From Austropuccinia psidii (lineage: Eukaryota > Basidiomycota > Pucciniomycetes > Pucciniales > Sphaerophragmiaceae): a stretch of DNA of 64,000 nt. The stretch covers positions 14,818,273 to 14,882,272 of the forward strand of contig JALGQZ010000018.1 in assembly GCA_023105745.1 (NCBI GenBank), read 5' to 3'. The notes beneath the pieces were generated by a model. It had not been told where the DNA came from. It made no database searches and saw only the letters and a program-made list of their open reading frames with translations. Of the stretch, positions 1-10,772 are shown piece after piece; the first letter of the stretch is position 1, and each line of letters opens with the position of its first letter. Made by a program: the position numbers and the translations under genes.

Positions 1-714
1 GTTCCTTTTTACCTTTATCCCCTCACAAAAAACGATCATCCCTTTATAATCTCGATTGGATATTTTTAGCAAAGTTTTTAATTGATTGATTGATTACAGA
101 ATCAGATTATTTTCATTATCTTCTTGATTGATTATTACTTAACTCACTGTATTCGATTACTCCTCTCTATCACACCTTTGTCATCCTATCATCAATCAAT
201 CTCACACTTGTTTGCTCAAAGTTTTGATCTGTTGGTTTTGATCTACTGTATCCCTTCCCTTCCCTTGTAACTTGCTTGACTTGATTGATTGAATTTTATT
301 ATTTATTTGCCTCATCTCATTCATTTCAAAGTTTTCTTTTAAAATTATATCATCTCTTGTAGTCTTATAACCTGTAACAGAATCCTTTCTTCATACTATC
401 ACAAAATCCTTGAATTTATTACCAAATTAAAATTTGATTTCTCATCAAATCAACCTTTTAACAATGTCATCCTTCGTTTGATCTATTCCTGCCGTTCTAG
501 AATCTTACTTTATTCTAATATTACCAATCTCATCAATCTTTCATCATCATCTTACTCAAAATCATCATCATCACATTTATTATATTGACAAAAATAAATA
601 TACTTCTTAAATTTTCCTCGATACTCATTTTATCATATTCAACTCAACATTTTTGATTGATCTAATCAGATTTTTAATATTATCATCATTATTATCATCA
701 TTAACATCATCATC

Positions 715-745
<31 letters not shown>

Positions 746-1190
746 ATCTAATCATTCTCAACTAGATCAATCGTCATCATCATCATCGTCATAATCAATT
801 TTATCATTTCCTTCATTCAATTTGTTTAGTTTTCCGATTGAGATATCCTTAATTTTTAAATTGATTAACAAGAATCAAGAATCCTATTCTAGGCACTTAA
901 TAATTGCCCATTTTCAACAAAAGGTCAACCCATTTTATCATTTATTTATTTATTTGACTACTCACGTCGCACTCTTACCCTGTTTTCGTTATTTCTCTTG
1001 CCTTGATTGCTTTCACAACAGTTTTGAGCTCTCCCTCTTCAGTCATTCTTACTTGTCAAATCGACTTTTATCTTGCCATAAATCTTCCTCAACATCAATT
1101 CACTCTTCTTGGAACGCCTTCACATTATCCTTCCTCTAGCTACTGTACCTTTTCAATCACTTTTACAAACTTATCATCTAGTTCATTATC
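1..1190 (+). promoter_or_regulatory. Pyrimidine-rich upstream region and 5' leader of the Whi3-like gene
   Basis: No convincing coding sequence is seen. The top strand is rich in C and T and carries short ATT/TCA-type microsatellites around 660-745 and 770-795, as is common in front of rust genes. Short open frames at 822-1206 are low-complexity and unlike known proteins. I cannot place the transcription start, and a leader intron is possible. Confidence 0.4.
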
Positions 1191-4100
1191 ATGTCATCCG
1201 TCTTGACTCATTCCGATCCCATCAGTCTTTCAGCTTCCCCTCATTCTCTCATCTCCACTTCTGCTTCTCTTAATACCTCTTCTTTAACATCATCCGGCAT
1301 TAATTCGCGTCGCGTTAATCGACCCTGTCTTAGATCTGTAAAGACCGATAGCAAGGTGGCCACTCAAACCATACCAGAGGGTGAAGAACTTTTGGGTCAA
1401 TCACCTGCCTTTTCAATTCATCCTTCCCGTCAACATCAACAACAGCATTCATCTCAAGCTCTCAATTGCCCGCGTAGGCTCCCAATCATTAACCCAGTTA
1501 CTAACACATCATCTCAGTCCTCTCTTTGTCCACCACTTTCTTCCATTCGTGGTTTAGATCATGATCATCTTCTTGGTCCTCGTCGTTCTTCTGCCTCTTC
1601 TTCCCTTCGTAATGATAGATCATCTTCCTCACTTTTATCTCAACCAGCTCCAACTCCCATCTTACCATCCACCAACAATCTCGTCTTTTACTCTTCTTCA
1701 CCTACAACGCCCTGGCCTTCCATAAGTCAAGTAGATCAACCGATTGTCGACCCCAAGTATTCCCTAAGCTCACCACGCCCTCGTAGTAGTACCACACCAT
1801 CTAGTGCTTCATCTGCTTCTCTCGTCTCAATCGATCCACTTAAACCTTCTCATCAACTTACTTCAAACCCACCTTCTAATTCTCAACCACATTTCGTCAA
1901 TTCGAGGAGTAATTCAACTCCTGTTCTTCCCCTTCTTCTACATCCATCTTCATCACCTGACCCACTTCCAAAAAGACTGAGTCATTCCATCTCATCTGGA
2001 TCTACCAACAATCAACCAATCACCCTGAGACCTCGGGCTGACTCTTATGCTCATGGAGGTTGGAAAACTGGTTGGTCCACTGGTGGTGGAACTTCTGGCC
2101 CTTTGGATTATTTGCCTAATCTAGACTCTGTTCCCAATGGTGATCGAAAATCTTGGTTGGTTCGTCCCCATCTCCTTTTCATGTTTTCTTTATCATCTCA
2201 ATATATTATCCTTTACTGACCAACCTCGTCTTTTTAGGTTCCCTCACCAACTAATTCTCATCATAGTTTGAGTCTCTTACCCCCAAGCCTCAATGATGGC
2301 CCTCAATCTGTTATTCCCCGGTCACTTTCTCATCATGACCTTCATACTTTTCCCGATTCTCATCCTTCTCATCTTACTCATCCTCGTTATAGTCCTCATC
2401 CTCAACTTCCACCATCAAGTTCAACCAGTTCTATTTTTACAAATGCTACTGCTACTTCTTCCCTTTACTCAGAACCTCTTCCAGGCCCTCACCTTTCAAA
2501 TGACTCTCTTCATCATTCTTTAAACCTTAATAGTCTTGTTGGATCTGCTCCATCATTTCATCCACCCCAACGTCCAATCTACTCTGATCAAAATACTCAA
2601 TCTGCTATTGGAGTCTGTACATCTTCTGGTTTTAACAACCCTCAACAACAACCTTCTTCAGGCCCTCGAACAAATACTCGCATTGAACCTTTAGTGGAAG
2701 AAATCTCGACCATTTTTGTTGTGGGTTTTCCTGATGACATGAATGAACGCGAGTTTCAAAACATGTTTATGTTTTCTCATGGCTTCGAGGCCGCAACCCT
2801 CAAAGTGCCAGCTTCAACTTTGGCAGCGCGCGAACGTGACATGACTGCTGCTGTCGTGGCTGCAGCCGCAGTGGCCAATAGTACCGTTATGTCTCCTAGT
2901 GGCGTACCTTTTGGTCCCAATCCTTCCCACAGGTTATCCAACTTTCAACCACAAAATACTGGTGGAGTTTTAATCGATCAATTTGGGATGCCTCTATTGG
3001 GAATTGATGGGTTTGATGAGTTTGCCAACCCCATTAGCCTTGATCCACAATTTCGTCATCATCATCACCCACTCGCACTTGGTGCTGGTACCAGTGGTGG
3101 AAGTGGTCCACTGGTGTCGGGATGTCTTGCTCCAAACCTCCATGGAATAATGGATCTTCAAGCTAGTGTTGGAGGTCTCTCTAATCGTAAACAAATCATT
3201 GGCTTTGCTAAATTTAAAACTCGAGTCGATGCACTTCACGCTCGTGATGTACTGAGTGGTCGTAAAGTGGATGCAGAAAAAGGGCACGTCTTGAAAGCTG
3301 AGATGGCTAAGAAAAACCTTCACACCAAACGTGGTTTATCAAATGAAATCGGTTCAACTACTCATGTAGTTTCTTCTACTCAAATCAATCACTCTAGTTC
3401 GATCATGTCGCCTACAACGGTTAGCCCTCAAACTACAAATCCTTTATTGGTCAATGACATTATTTCTTACCCATTGAGCATAAGATCAGACCCAATTAAT
3501 TCTAATCATCTTGGCCTTGATCTTAAGAGTTCATTGGACTCAATTGCTGCAAATACAAAGTTAGCAAATAAGGAAATGCCTTCCAATCTTCAGTCAATTG
3601 AAGATCAAGAACTGTCCACTAACGGGTTGTTGGAAAGTGATTTAACTTATTGGCAAATCAACAAAGGAATTTCTAATCTTGAAGTTAATGGACCTAGCAA
3701 GTCATCATCATGTCAACCTGAACCAGTTAATGACCTGGTTGAAACTTCCGAAGGTCCATGTCCTAATGACCCAAGTCGGACGCAAAATGACTTAGGCAAA
3801 AGAACTGGTGTCAATTCTGATTGGACTCAAAACACAAGCCCAATGATTGAAGCATCCTTGGGGAAAAGCTTATGGCAGAAACTAGAAGAAGATGAAGAAA
3901 GTATGACTTTAGCTGATAATACGAAGCCATTGACAAATGGAATAGCATTAGAATTCGAAGGAATTAAAGTTGATGGCGCAAGTAGTGGAAGTAGTGGGTC
4001 TGTTGGATCAAATGGTTCGTTGAAAGGTAATAATACTAAGGCTATAAATAGTGGCAGTGCAACTTCTTGGATAGGGTCAGCAGCAACTAGAAACCATTAC

Positions 4101-4560
4101 CCAGCTGATCAAAACCCGGCTATTAATACTTTATATGTTGGTGGTTTGCCGTCAGTAATTGAAGGCTCTGAGGTAGTTCCATCCGGTGGTGGGCTCATGA
4201 TGATGATGATGAGAAGTGAAGAGTTGGAAAGTGCATTACGAAGGATATTTGGTAAGGTTGAAGGGTTTAAAAGATTAAGTTACAAAGTTAAAAACCAACA
4301 ACCCATGTGCTTTATTGAATTTGAAACTGTCGAGCATGCTTCTCGTGCAATGGAAAAGATGTATGGTGACAAAATTGAAGGCAAGATACCAGGGGGAATT
4401 AGATTAGCGTATAGTAGAAATGCCCTCGGTAAGCAGGCTTGTTAATTCGTCGTTTTAGTTATTTCTAACTAAAAAAAAAAACCTTTTAGGGGTACGTTCA
4501 ACAGGTAGCAGTAGTTGTAGTAGTGTTAATAGTTGTCAATTAGCGGTGAACAATTTTTGA
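1191..4560 (+). CDS. WHI3: Whi3/Scw1-type RNA-binding protein with two RRM domains
   Basis: Predicted cytoplasmic mRNA-binding regulator. Yeast Whi3 restrains CLN3 mRNA and fission-yeast Scw1 affects cell-wall integrity; the role here is inferred from the family. Exons 1191-2159, 2238-4428 and 4490-4560 give about 1,076 residues. Residues 1-480 are Ser/Pro/Thr-rich with a Gln/His patch. RRM1 (about 480-675) has RNP2-like TIFVVGF near 481 and RNP1-like IIGFAKFKT near 643, separated by a long Ala/Ser/Gly-rich insertion. RRM2 (about 953-1055) has TLYVGGL and MCFIEFET, then the family signature ending NALGVRS, which appears only after the second intron is removed. The C-terminal tail is Ser-rich. 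The start is the first ATG of the long open frame after a stop-rich leader. It is the only intact host gene seen here. Confidence 0.85.
2160..2237 (+). other. Intron 1 of the Whi3-like gene
   Basis: GTTCGT donor at 2160, CTGAC branch-like site at 2216-2220 and TTTTTAG acceptor ending at 2237. The length is 78 nt, a multiple of three, but it holds an in-frame TGA (2217-2219), so it must be removed. A donor at 2156 would break the frame. Confidence 0.85.
4429..4489 (+). other. Intron 2 of the Whi3-like gene
   Basis: GTAAGC donor at 4429, CTAAC branch-like site near 4466-4470 and CTTTTAG acceptor ending at 4489. Reading through would end the protein at 4445 with KQAC. Splicing restores the conserved GVRS end of RRM2 and continues to a TGA at 4558-4560. 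Confidence 0.85.
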
Positions 4561-5696
4561 ACAAGGGTTCGTGAACAAATTGATTTTGACTTAAAGTCAA
4601 ACATATACCATATTACGAGCACGGCCTTCAAATAATTTTTTTAAGCCTATACAATAATTTAGGATAGTCTGCCTAGTCGATAAAATCTTGCGCTTGTTTT
4701 TGGATGTTTCAATGTCGCCTTGGTCGGATTTGTTGTTTTAAGGGCATGACTCTTTCATTTCTCATTTAACTTGCTTCATTTTAAGGATTAGCACTTCTCC
4801 CGACGGTGGCGAAGTGACAAAAAAACGTTTTTAAAGCTTTATCACATCACGTAGTCTTGTTAATCTGTTGAAATTTTGTACTTGGAAGGAGAAGTAATGA
4901 AAAAGCAGCATGGGATAATGCAATAAAGAGAATCATCCATCTGATTAATTAATTATTTGGCATTTTGATAACGCTTGTATTGCTGAGACACTAGCTGTGT
5001 GGGGGCCATGAAACTTGCCGGGTGTATGATTTAATGGGCTGATCCAAGTAATAATTTTTAAGCCGGCCCAGGAGTAAGATATGGCCACGATTGTATTTCT
5101 AAAGAGAGTTGTTAACGCCCATGAAATCTGCGGGGTATAATGATGTTAAAGATCACCAAAAAGTTACTTTTAATTATACACTGCAATCAATATAAATTTT
5201 TGATAATGATACATTCTTTTTATACAATCAAGGCTTGAACTTGAATCTGGATAGACAAATTCGTACCGTTCTGAAGTGGTCATTTGAAGCTGAAAAAAGG
5301 TTGTCTGATTTAGCGCCCCACCCCACAAAAAAAAAGTTTTGAGAGATCGACAGTTGAGGTTAAAAAAATCAACAATGAAATGAGGGATATGCAAACCCTT
5401 GAAAGACCATAAGAGTAAAAACTTCTCTTTAAATCAATTTTTTAGTTCTTCATATAAGAACAATAAACAAATAAATGAATAAATTACCTTTGACAATTTA
5501 ATAAAATATAAAAATATGACATAATCTAAATATGAATTTAAATCAATTAATTTTAATATATATTATATATTTAAAAGAAAAAAAATTAATTTAACTTTTT
5601 TATTTATTTTTATTTTTAAATTGTTTTTTTTTTTTTTTATTTTATTTTAAGAAAACAAAAAAAAAAATAAAAAATAAAAAATTTATTCATTAATAA
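4561..5696. other. Intergenic region downstream of the Whi3-like gene
   Basis: Presumed 3' UTR and spacer, becoming very AT-rich with A and T runs after about 5400. I see no gene here. A 74-codon minus-strand open frame at 5170-5394 has no recognisable features. Confidence 0.5.
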
Positions 5697-5700
5697 TTAA

Positions 5701-5737
5701 GGCTCAGTTAGTTACATGATTTAGGATTTTAAATTTG
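5701..5737 (+). repeat. Left terminal inverted repeat of the Harbinger-like element
   Basis: Pairs with 23231-23262 on the opposite strand. GGCT, AGTTA and ATGATTTAG are shared in order, with a 5-base gap in the right copy. TTAA precedes it. Confidence 0.5.
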
Positions 5738-5743
5738 TTTTTG

Positions 5744-5779
<36 letters not shown>

Positions 5780-5781
5780 CT

Positions 5782-5816
<35 letters not shown>
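5744..5816. repeat. A34/T30 foldback
   Basis: A run of 34 A (5744-5777), a 9-base spacer, then 30 T (5787-5816). It could fold into a long A:T hairpin just inside the left end of the Harbinger-like element. Confidence 0.7.
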
Positions 5817-6239
5817 CAATTATTATTAAATTAATTTTTTAATTTAAATTTTTTAAGAATTTTTTTTTTTTTTTTCTCTTTAAAAAACTTTTTCAAAATT
5901 TTGATTATGTTGACATATTTATAACCAAAATTTTCAGTTTTTTTTTTTTTTTTTTTTTATATATGTATTGTTTATGACTCTTTTTTTTAAATTAATTATA
6001 CTCACTATAAAAGATTCAATGATCCTTTTTTTTTTTTTTTTTTTGGTCATCATCATAAGAGTAGTTGTCATGTTGATTTAAATAACCTACTATTAAGAAA
6101 TAATTGAGATATTAATAATCTCATCTACTACAATTTTATGAACAATTCAATCTTTGTGAAGAAATCAAGTTTTGTTTAAAAAAAATCATATTTCATTGAA
6201 CTTTTACAAATTGGATAAACTGAATTCTTTTACTTAATA

Positions 6240-6976
6240 TGATATTTAAGACCTCATTTAAGAATAGGAGATCATCATGATATTCAAGGGCTCATAATGG
6301 AGGAAAAGGTGGGTGTCATGCTTTATTGTGTGGGACATGGAAGCTCATATGAAACAGTGGGTCACCTGTTCAATATTGGAAAGTCTACTGCATATAATGT
6401 GTCACAAACCATTGTTAAAGCAATATTGGAGGCATTTCATGATTCAAAAATAGTGTAAGTGTTGATTGGTCTTAAATGTTTCATTTATGGGTCTGGAAAA
6501 GATTTCCCAATGTAGATGATGAAGGTAAATGGGAAAGAATCAAGTATTTGTTCAAAAGAAGAAGAGGTCTCACCAATATAGTTGGGGAAATTGATGGTCT
6601 TCATATTACCATCATTCCTACACTGAATGATCAATGGAGTGCTTATGTTAATTGAAAAGGTTATAATTCAATTTCCTTTCAATGAATTGTGGATGCTAAT
6701 GGTAATTTTTCAAATTTGAGTTTATATCATGATTTGGTTTAAAATGTAATTTTTGATCATTACTTGCTGTATTGGAGGGCTGCCTGGCTCAGTACATGAT
6801 AGTCAAATTTTCTGAAAATCTCAAATTGGAAAGGACTTGATCAATGGCATTAAAAGATTTCCAAGAGATTGTTTTCTTATAATGGATTTGAGATATTCAG
6901 AAAAATTTCTCATAATTACACCTTTAAGAAATAAATGTGATTCCAAACATATTAAATTAAATCAAATACATTTCTA
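6240..6976 (+). pseudogene. PIF/Harbinger (DDE_Tnp_4-type) transposase relic
   Basis: Transposases of this superfamily cut and paste DNA. An N-terminal helical part starts about 6240, with MEEKVGVMLY at 6297 and GKSTAYNVSQTI after it, ending at a GTAAGT donor-like site near 6458. Next comes the first catalytic block GEIDGLHITI (about 6587-6616). After NGYNS-like residues and IVDANG there is probably a second intron (about 6705-6775), then the second block GLPGSVHDSQIF. The last readable part is LIMDLRYSEKFLIITPL. In-frame stops fall where an Arg precedes KGYNS, before IVDANG, after SQIF, and at the end near 6974. The C-terminal part with the last acidic residue is missing. It is clearly dead. 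Confidence 0.7.
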
Positions 6977-7631
6977 AATAAGGTTAAGCTTCAAAATTTG
7001 TTTTTTTGTATTTTTTTTTTTTTTTTTTTTTTCATTTTATGCTTTTGTAAATTTTTTGAAATTTGTTCAAAAAAAATAATAATTGAAAAAAAAAACTTTT
7101 GAATTCTTTAAAAAAAAAAAAAAATTTCTTTTATTGTTTTTTTGAACATCAATGAAATTCTTCCTTTATACAACAAAAAAAAAAAAAAAAAAAAAAAAAG
7201 GTAACAATAGTTGAATTCATGATTTTTTTTCATAACTTAATTAATGGGAAAAGGTTTAATGATTTTGAATTAAATCAATATTAATTATTTTTCATAATTA
7301 ATATTTATTTTGAAAAAATTTATTTAATTATTTATTTATTTTTGAGTTATTTTTTTTTTAAAAAAAAAAAACCTATACAAATATTAAGAAAATTTTTGGG
7401 ATTTTTCTTTTCAAAAATTTTGAATGAATCTAATGAAAAAGATTCAAAATAATGTTTAAGAAATTTTAAAGTGATTTGTTGAGAATTTAAAAAAGTGAAG
7501 GAAAAAAATACTTGTATTAAGAATTATAAAAAGATTTGTGTAGGAATTGTTTGTGTAATATTGTCCCAATAATGAGATAAAGGTGTTATAATCTTACAAT
7601 AATTTATCATAACATATTTAGAAATTGAAAT
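6977..7631. other. AT-rich interior of the Harbinger-like element
   Basis: Long A and T runs (7010-7032, 7111-7125, 7173-7199). I see no gene here. Confidence 0.5.
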
Positions 7632-7883
7632 TCAAGAATTTCCAACTCTTGCTTTATATTTCTCTTGTAACTGGTCAACTCTTTGCTCTTTGACTTCCAA
7701 TTGTAATTTCAAATTATGAATTTGATCATTTTGAGAACAATCTATTTGTTTTAACATGGTGTAATCTCTTTGGATAGAGGATATTTCCTTTAACAATTGA
7801 CAAATATTCTGTTTCAGATCACAAACATGTGAGCCATTTTCAGAAGTAGTTTGGAAATCTGAGGCATTGTGAAAACTAGACAT
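7632..7883 (-). CDS. Small hypothetical coiled-coil protein
   Basis: An 83-codon open frame from ATG at 7883. The first 22 residues are polar (MSSFHNASDF). From about residue 23 to 75 there is a likely amphipathic coiled coil with regularly spaced Leu/Ile and many Gln, Lys and Glu. It lies inside the Harbinger-like element, between the broken transposase and the broken partner gene, and is unbroken itself. I do not recognise the family. It may be an extra element gene, an exon of the partner, or a chance frame. There is no obvious membrane segment or signal peptide. Confidence 0.35.
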   Translation of the reverse strand: MSSFHNASDFQTTSENGSHVCDLKQNICQLLKEISSIQRDYTMLKQIDCSQNDQIHNLKLQLEVKEQRVDQLQEKYKARVGNS

Positions 7884-8388
7884 GGTATATTTGGTAATAA
7901 TTTTTTTTTTTTTTTTTTTGATATTATTAAGAAATTGGACTTTTTTTAGAAAAATGCAATAATCAAGATGAAATATAAGAAATTTATTCTAAGAGTATTT
8001 TAGTAAAGACTTGTTTTCTCACAGGTTAAACTTTTTTTTTTATACAAAAGAAAATATTATTCATTGATCCCCTTAACCTATGAAACCTCTCTTAATGTTC
8101 AGTTTTACTGACCAAAAGGGTTGGAAGGGGAACATTTATAATCTCTCCTTCCTGATTCTAGAAAGCATAAATATCTTATATTCATAAAGCCACCTTGATT
8201 TTGTCACATTTTTTTGGGTGATTTTTTACAAATAAAGTGATTAATTCTTTTTAATCTACCCAATTATTGGATTAATATATAAAGTTATGATTTTTTTCAA
8301 TTTCTTTAAAAAATCTAAAATTAATGAAATTGTCAACATAAACCAATAAGATTAAAATTTCAATTTTTTAGAGGAAAAATTAAATTGT

Positions 8389-8430
<42 letters not shown>

Positions 8431-8760
8431 AAAACTTTGTTATATATATATATATATATATAAAAATTAAAATAAATCTTAAGATATTTTTTTTCAAATA
8501 AAGCTAAAAAAAAAAAAAAAAAAATAAAAAAACTTGGTTTATAATTTTTTATAACCAATATCTTAATTTTGTTATAATTTCTTTATAGGTGACAACATAT
8601 TTTGAATGTTTTGAAAATCATGAAATTCACACTTAATACTATTTTTCTGAAAAAAATTAATAAACTGAAACCTTTAAATAATTATTTAAAATTAGAAATT
8701 CAAATACTCATTATTAATTATTCTTATTTTTTTCAAGACTTTCAAAATAACCATATTTAA
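7884..8760. other. AT-rich spacer
   Basis: T runs, a (TA)n tract at about 8440-8462, and no recognisable gene. The 68-codon minus-strand frame at 8352-8558 is a product of poly-T and (TA)n. Confidence 0.5.
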
Positions 8761-8952
8761 TCAATCATTCCTATCTTTCTCCTCTTTATGTAATTTTTTA
8801 TCTTTCAGTCTCCTCTATTATTCTCTTTCCTCTTCTTTTGATCTGAGCTCTTGTTCTTTATACCTTTTGATCCTATCTTTCTCCTCAGACCTCTCCTGCC
8901 TATGCTGTATCAGCATAATTAAAGCGCTAAGCACATTTTGATTCATACTCTT
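8761..8952 (-). pseudogene. C-terminal coiled-coil part of the Harbinger-like partner gene, cut by a solo LTR
   Basis: Minus strand, continuing directly from the piece at 10463-10655. Removing the solo LTR and one copy of the 5-base duplication joins the two pieces in frame. It reads SMNQNVLSALIMLIQHR then a strongly charged Lys/Glu/Arg helix, with adjacent TAA and TAG where Gln-Gln is likely (both C to T), and ends in TGA at 8761-8763. The pattern suits the C-terminal tail of Myb/SANT-like or NAM-associated partner proteins of transposons. That assignment is inference. Confidence 0.5.
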
Positions 8953-10457
8953 TGTCAGGGTGAGTCTATATAGTAGCTATAAAGGGTAAGTACAAGCTAG
9001 TATTATGACTGTGGCACGTCAAATAATAAATAATTTTAATTCTTCAGGTCCTACTGCTACGTGGTAACAGTGGTGATGAGTCTATTGAGGACCTGGGTTG
9101 CAATACTCTAATATCTCTGACTGTAAAGAAGTACTACAATAATTATGTTTTAATTATATCTTTTAATAATTCTAAGGACACTACTGATGAATAACAGTTT
9201 TGTCACGTAAGAATATAGGTAAATAAGATAAGAATGATGGGTTTTGAAGGAAAAAACCCTTCTTTTTATATCTTTCAAGACTGTCAAGAGTTATTAACTC
9301 TTCACACGTCAGAGGAGTGAAAATTTTCACTCCAATGGTCAGTCTGTGGTTCTGGATCATCAATTCTGACGTCAATAGAGGCAGAATTGTGGTTTTGGAA
9401 CCACAAATGATCATTCTGGATCAATACAGGGTGAAAAAACTTTTCACCTGCCACGTCAGCACTTAGATGACGTTGTTCTGGTGTCTGTATGATCAATATT
9501 AGTCATTCTGGGCGGGTTTAAGCTTTAAACAACCATTATTTTGAGTATCAAGACAGTACTGGTTGGTACAGGTTTGGTACAGGCCAGTATTGGTCAAAAT
9601 ACTTCCAACCAAGATATCTTAGTCAGTTTTTGAGATATCAAGAAACCAAGAGCACAGAATTGAAGGGCTTAATGAGCTCTTCAATTTGGTATGCTTCATG
9701 TTTACCCTTCTTTCAAATAGCAAAAGTTATAAGGGTTTTAAGTTTTTGGATGTAATCTTGTACATCAGTATGAGGCTTCAAAAACTTCCAAGCCAGATAT
9801 CTTCTCCAATTTGGAAGATATCTGTATTCTGATGATACAGTTTTGTAGGGCTTTATTAGCTCTACAGTTTTGTATATTACACTGTACAGTTGTATGAGTT
9901 TATGCCAAAGATACAGGGGTTTGTTTACTTTCTTGTTTTCAGAATATCTGTATTTTTGGTTGTTAAACCTTTGAACCAAGATCCCTCAGTCAATTTAAGA
10001 GATACAGAGGTCTAATGTATCTCAAATTAAAGCTCTTTTTTATATCTTCAATTTGGTTATACTTTTGTACAGTTTTGTACAAGCCCTCTTTGACTTTCAG
10101 GGGGGTCTTGGTTTTGAAATAAAGGTCATATGGTATCTCCAGTTGTAGTGGTGTTAAAACAACATGGATGATATCATTGTGTAACTCTCTATGTGAGCTT
10201 TAAGAAAAATACCATTTTGGTATAGAATAACTTAAATATGCATAAGTTAGATGAGAGGTGAAAATAAGGGTTTTGACTTGTTTATTCTCCTCTAGGTTTC
10301 CTTATTCTGTTTGGATAAGGTTGGTGTTTAATTTAAGAGGATTGTTTTCCTCTTATTTATTACCTGTAATGACTATGTTTGTTAAATAATTGTCATACCA
10401 TCATTTATGGTATGTTGGATGTCATGCTAGTGCTCTGTTTTGAGTCACAGGCTGACA
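8953..10457 (-). mobile_element. Solo LTR of a Gypsy element related to A and B
   Basis: 1,505 bp, starting TGTCAGGGTGAG and ending GAGTCACAGGCTGACA, the same end types as the LTRs of A and B in minus orientation but with a diverged middle. Exact 5 bp target duplications CTCTT lie at 8948-8952 and 10458-10462. No internal domain remains, which implies LTR-LTR recombination. It sits inside a former coding sequence. Open frames within it (9181-9496, 9713-9979) have no recognisable features. Confidence 0.9.
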
Positions 10458-10462
10458 CTCTT

Positions 10463-10655
10463 GTTGAGTGGGCCTGTTGGTGAATTGACTGGTGCATTTA
10501 CTGGAATGTCCTCATATTTTCTTATAACATCATTTGCCACTCCTAAATCTCCTGTTTGTGTTTGTGAAGATTGGAAGCTACTAAAACCAATCTCCATTGC
10601 ATTCATCCCACTTTTATTGGAATTAAAGTCTTTTAGAATAATGTAAACCTACCAA
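10463..10655 (-). pseudogene. Middle part of the Harbinger-like partner gene
   Basis: Minus-strand open stretch reading ILKDFNSNKSGMNAMEIGF, then Ser/Gln-rich sequence, then PVNSPTGPLNK, and joining in frame to 8761-8952 across the solo LTR. A TAG at its upstream edge may be part of a 3' splice site. I cannot name it with certainty. The PxGxxxxK pattern followed by a charged coil resembles the tail of trihelix/Myb-like transposon partners. Confidence 0.45.
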
Positions 10656-10714
10656 AGCTCTAAAAGATTAGTACAGTTTATGTCTGATTGTTGTATTTTA
10701 ATTACCTCCTATTT

Positions 10715-10772
10715 CATGTGATGTCTTTTAAATTTAATTAATAGAAACCCTCCTCCAGTGGGACATCACATG
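10715..10772. repeat. 58-base sequence with perfect 11-base inverted ends
   Basis: CATGTGATGTC at 10715-10725 is the exact reverse complement of GACATCACATG at 10762-10772. It lies at about the left limit of the repeat described next. It could be a tiny inverted-repeat element or a joined remnant of LTR ends (TGTGATGTC ... GACATCACA). Confidence 0.5.

Noticed and set aside
822..1206. Short plus-strand ORFs before the Whi3-like gene
   Set aside because: Low-complexity pyrimidine-rich leader; no conserved features and out of frame with the main ORF.
8352..8558. ORF with poly-Lys and Tyr-Ile repeats
   Set aside because: Translation of poly-T and (TA)n tracts.
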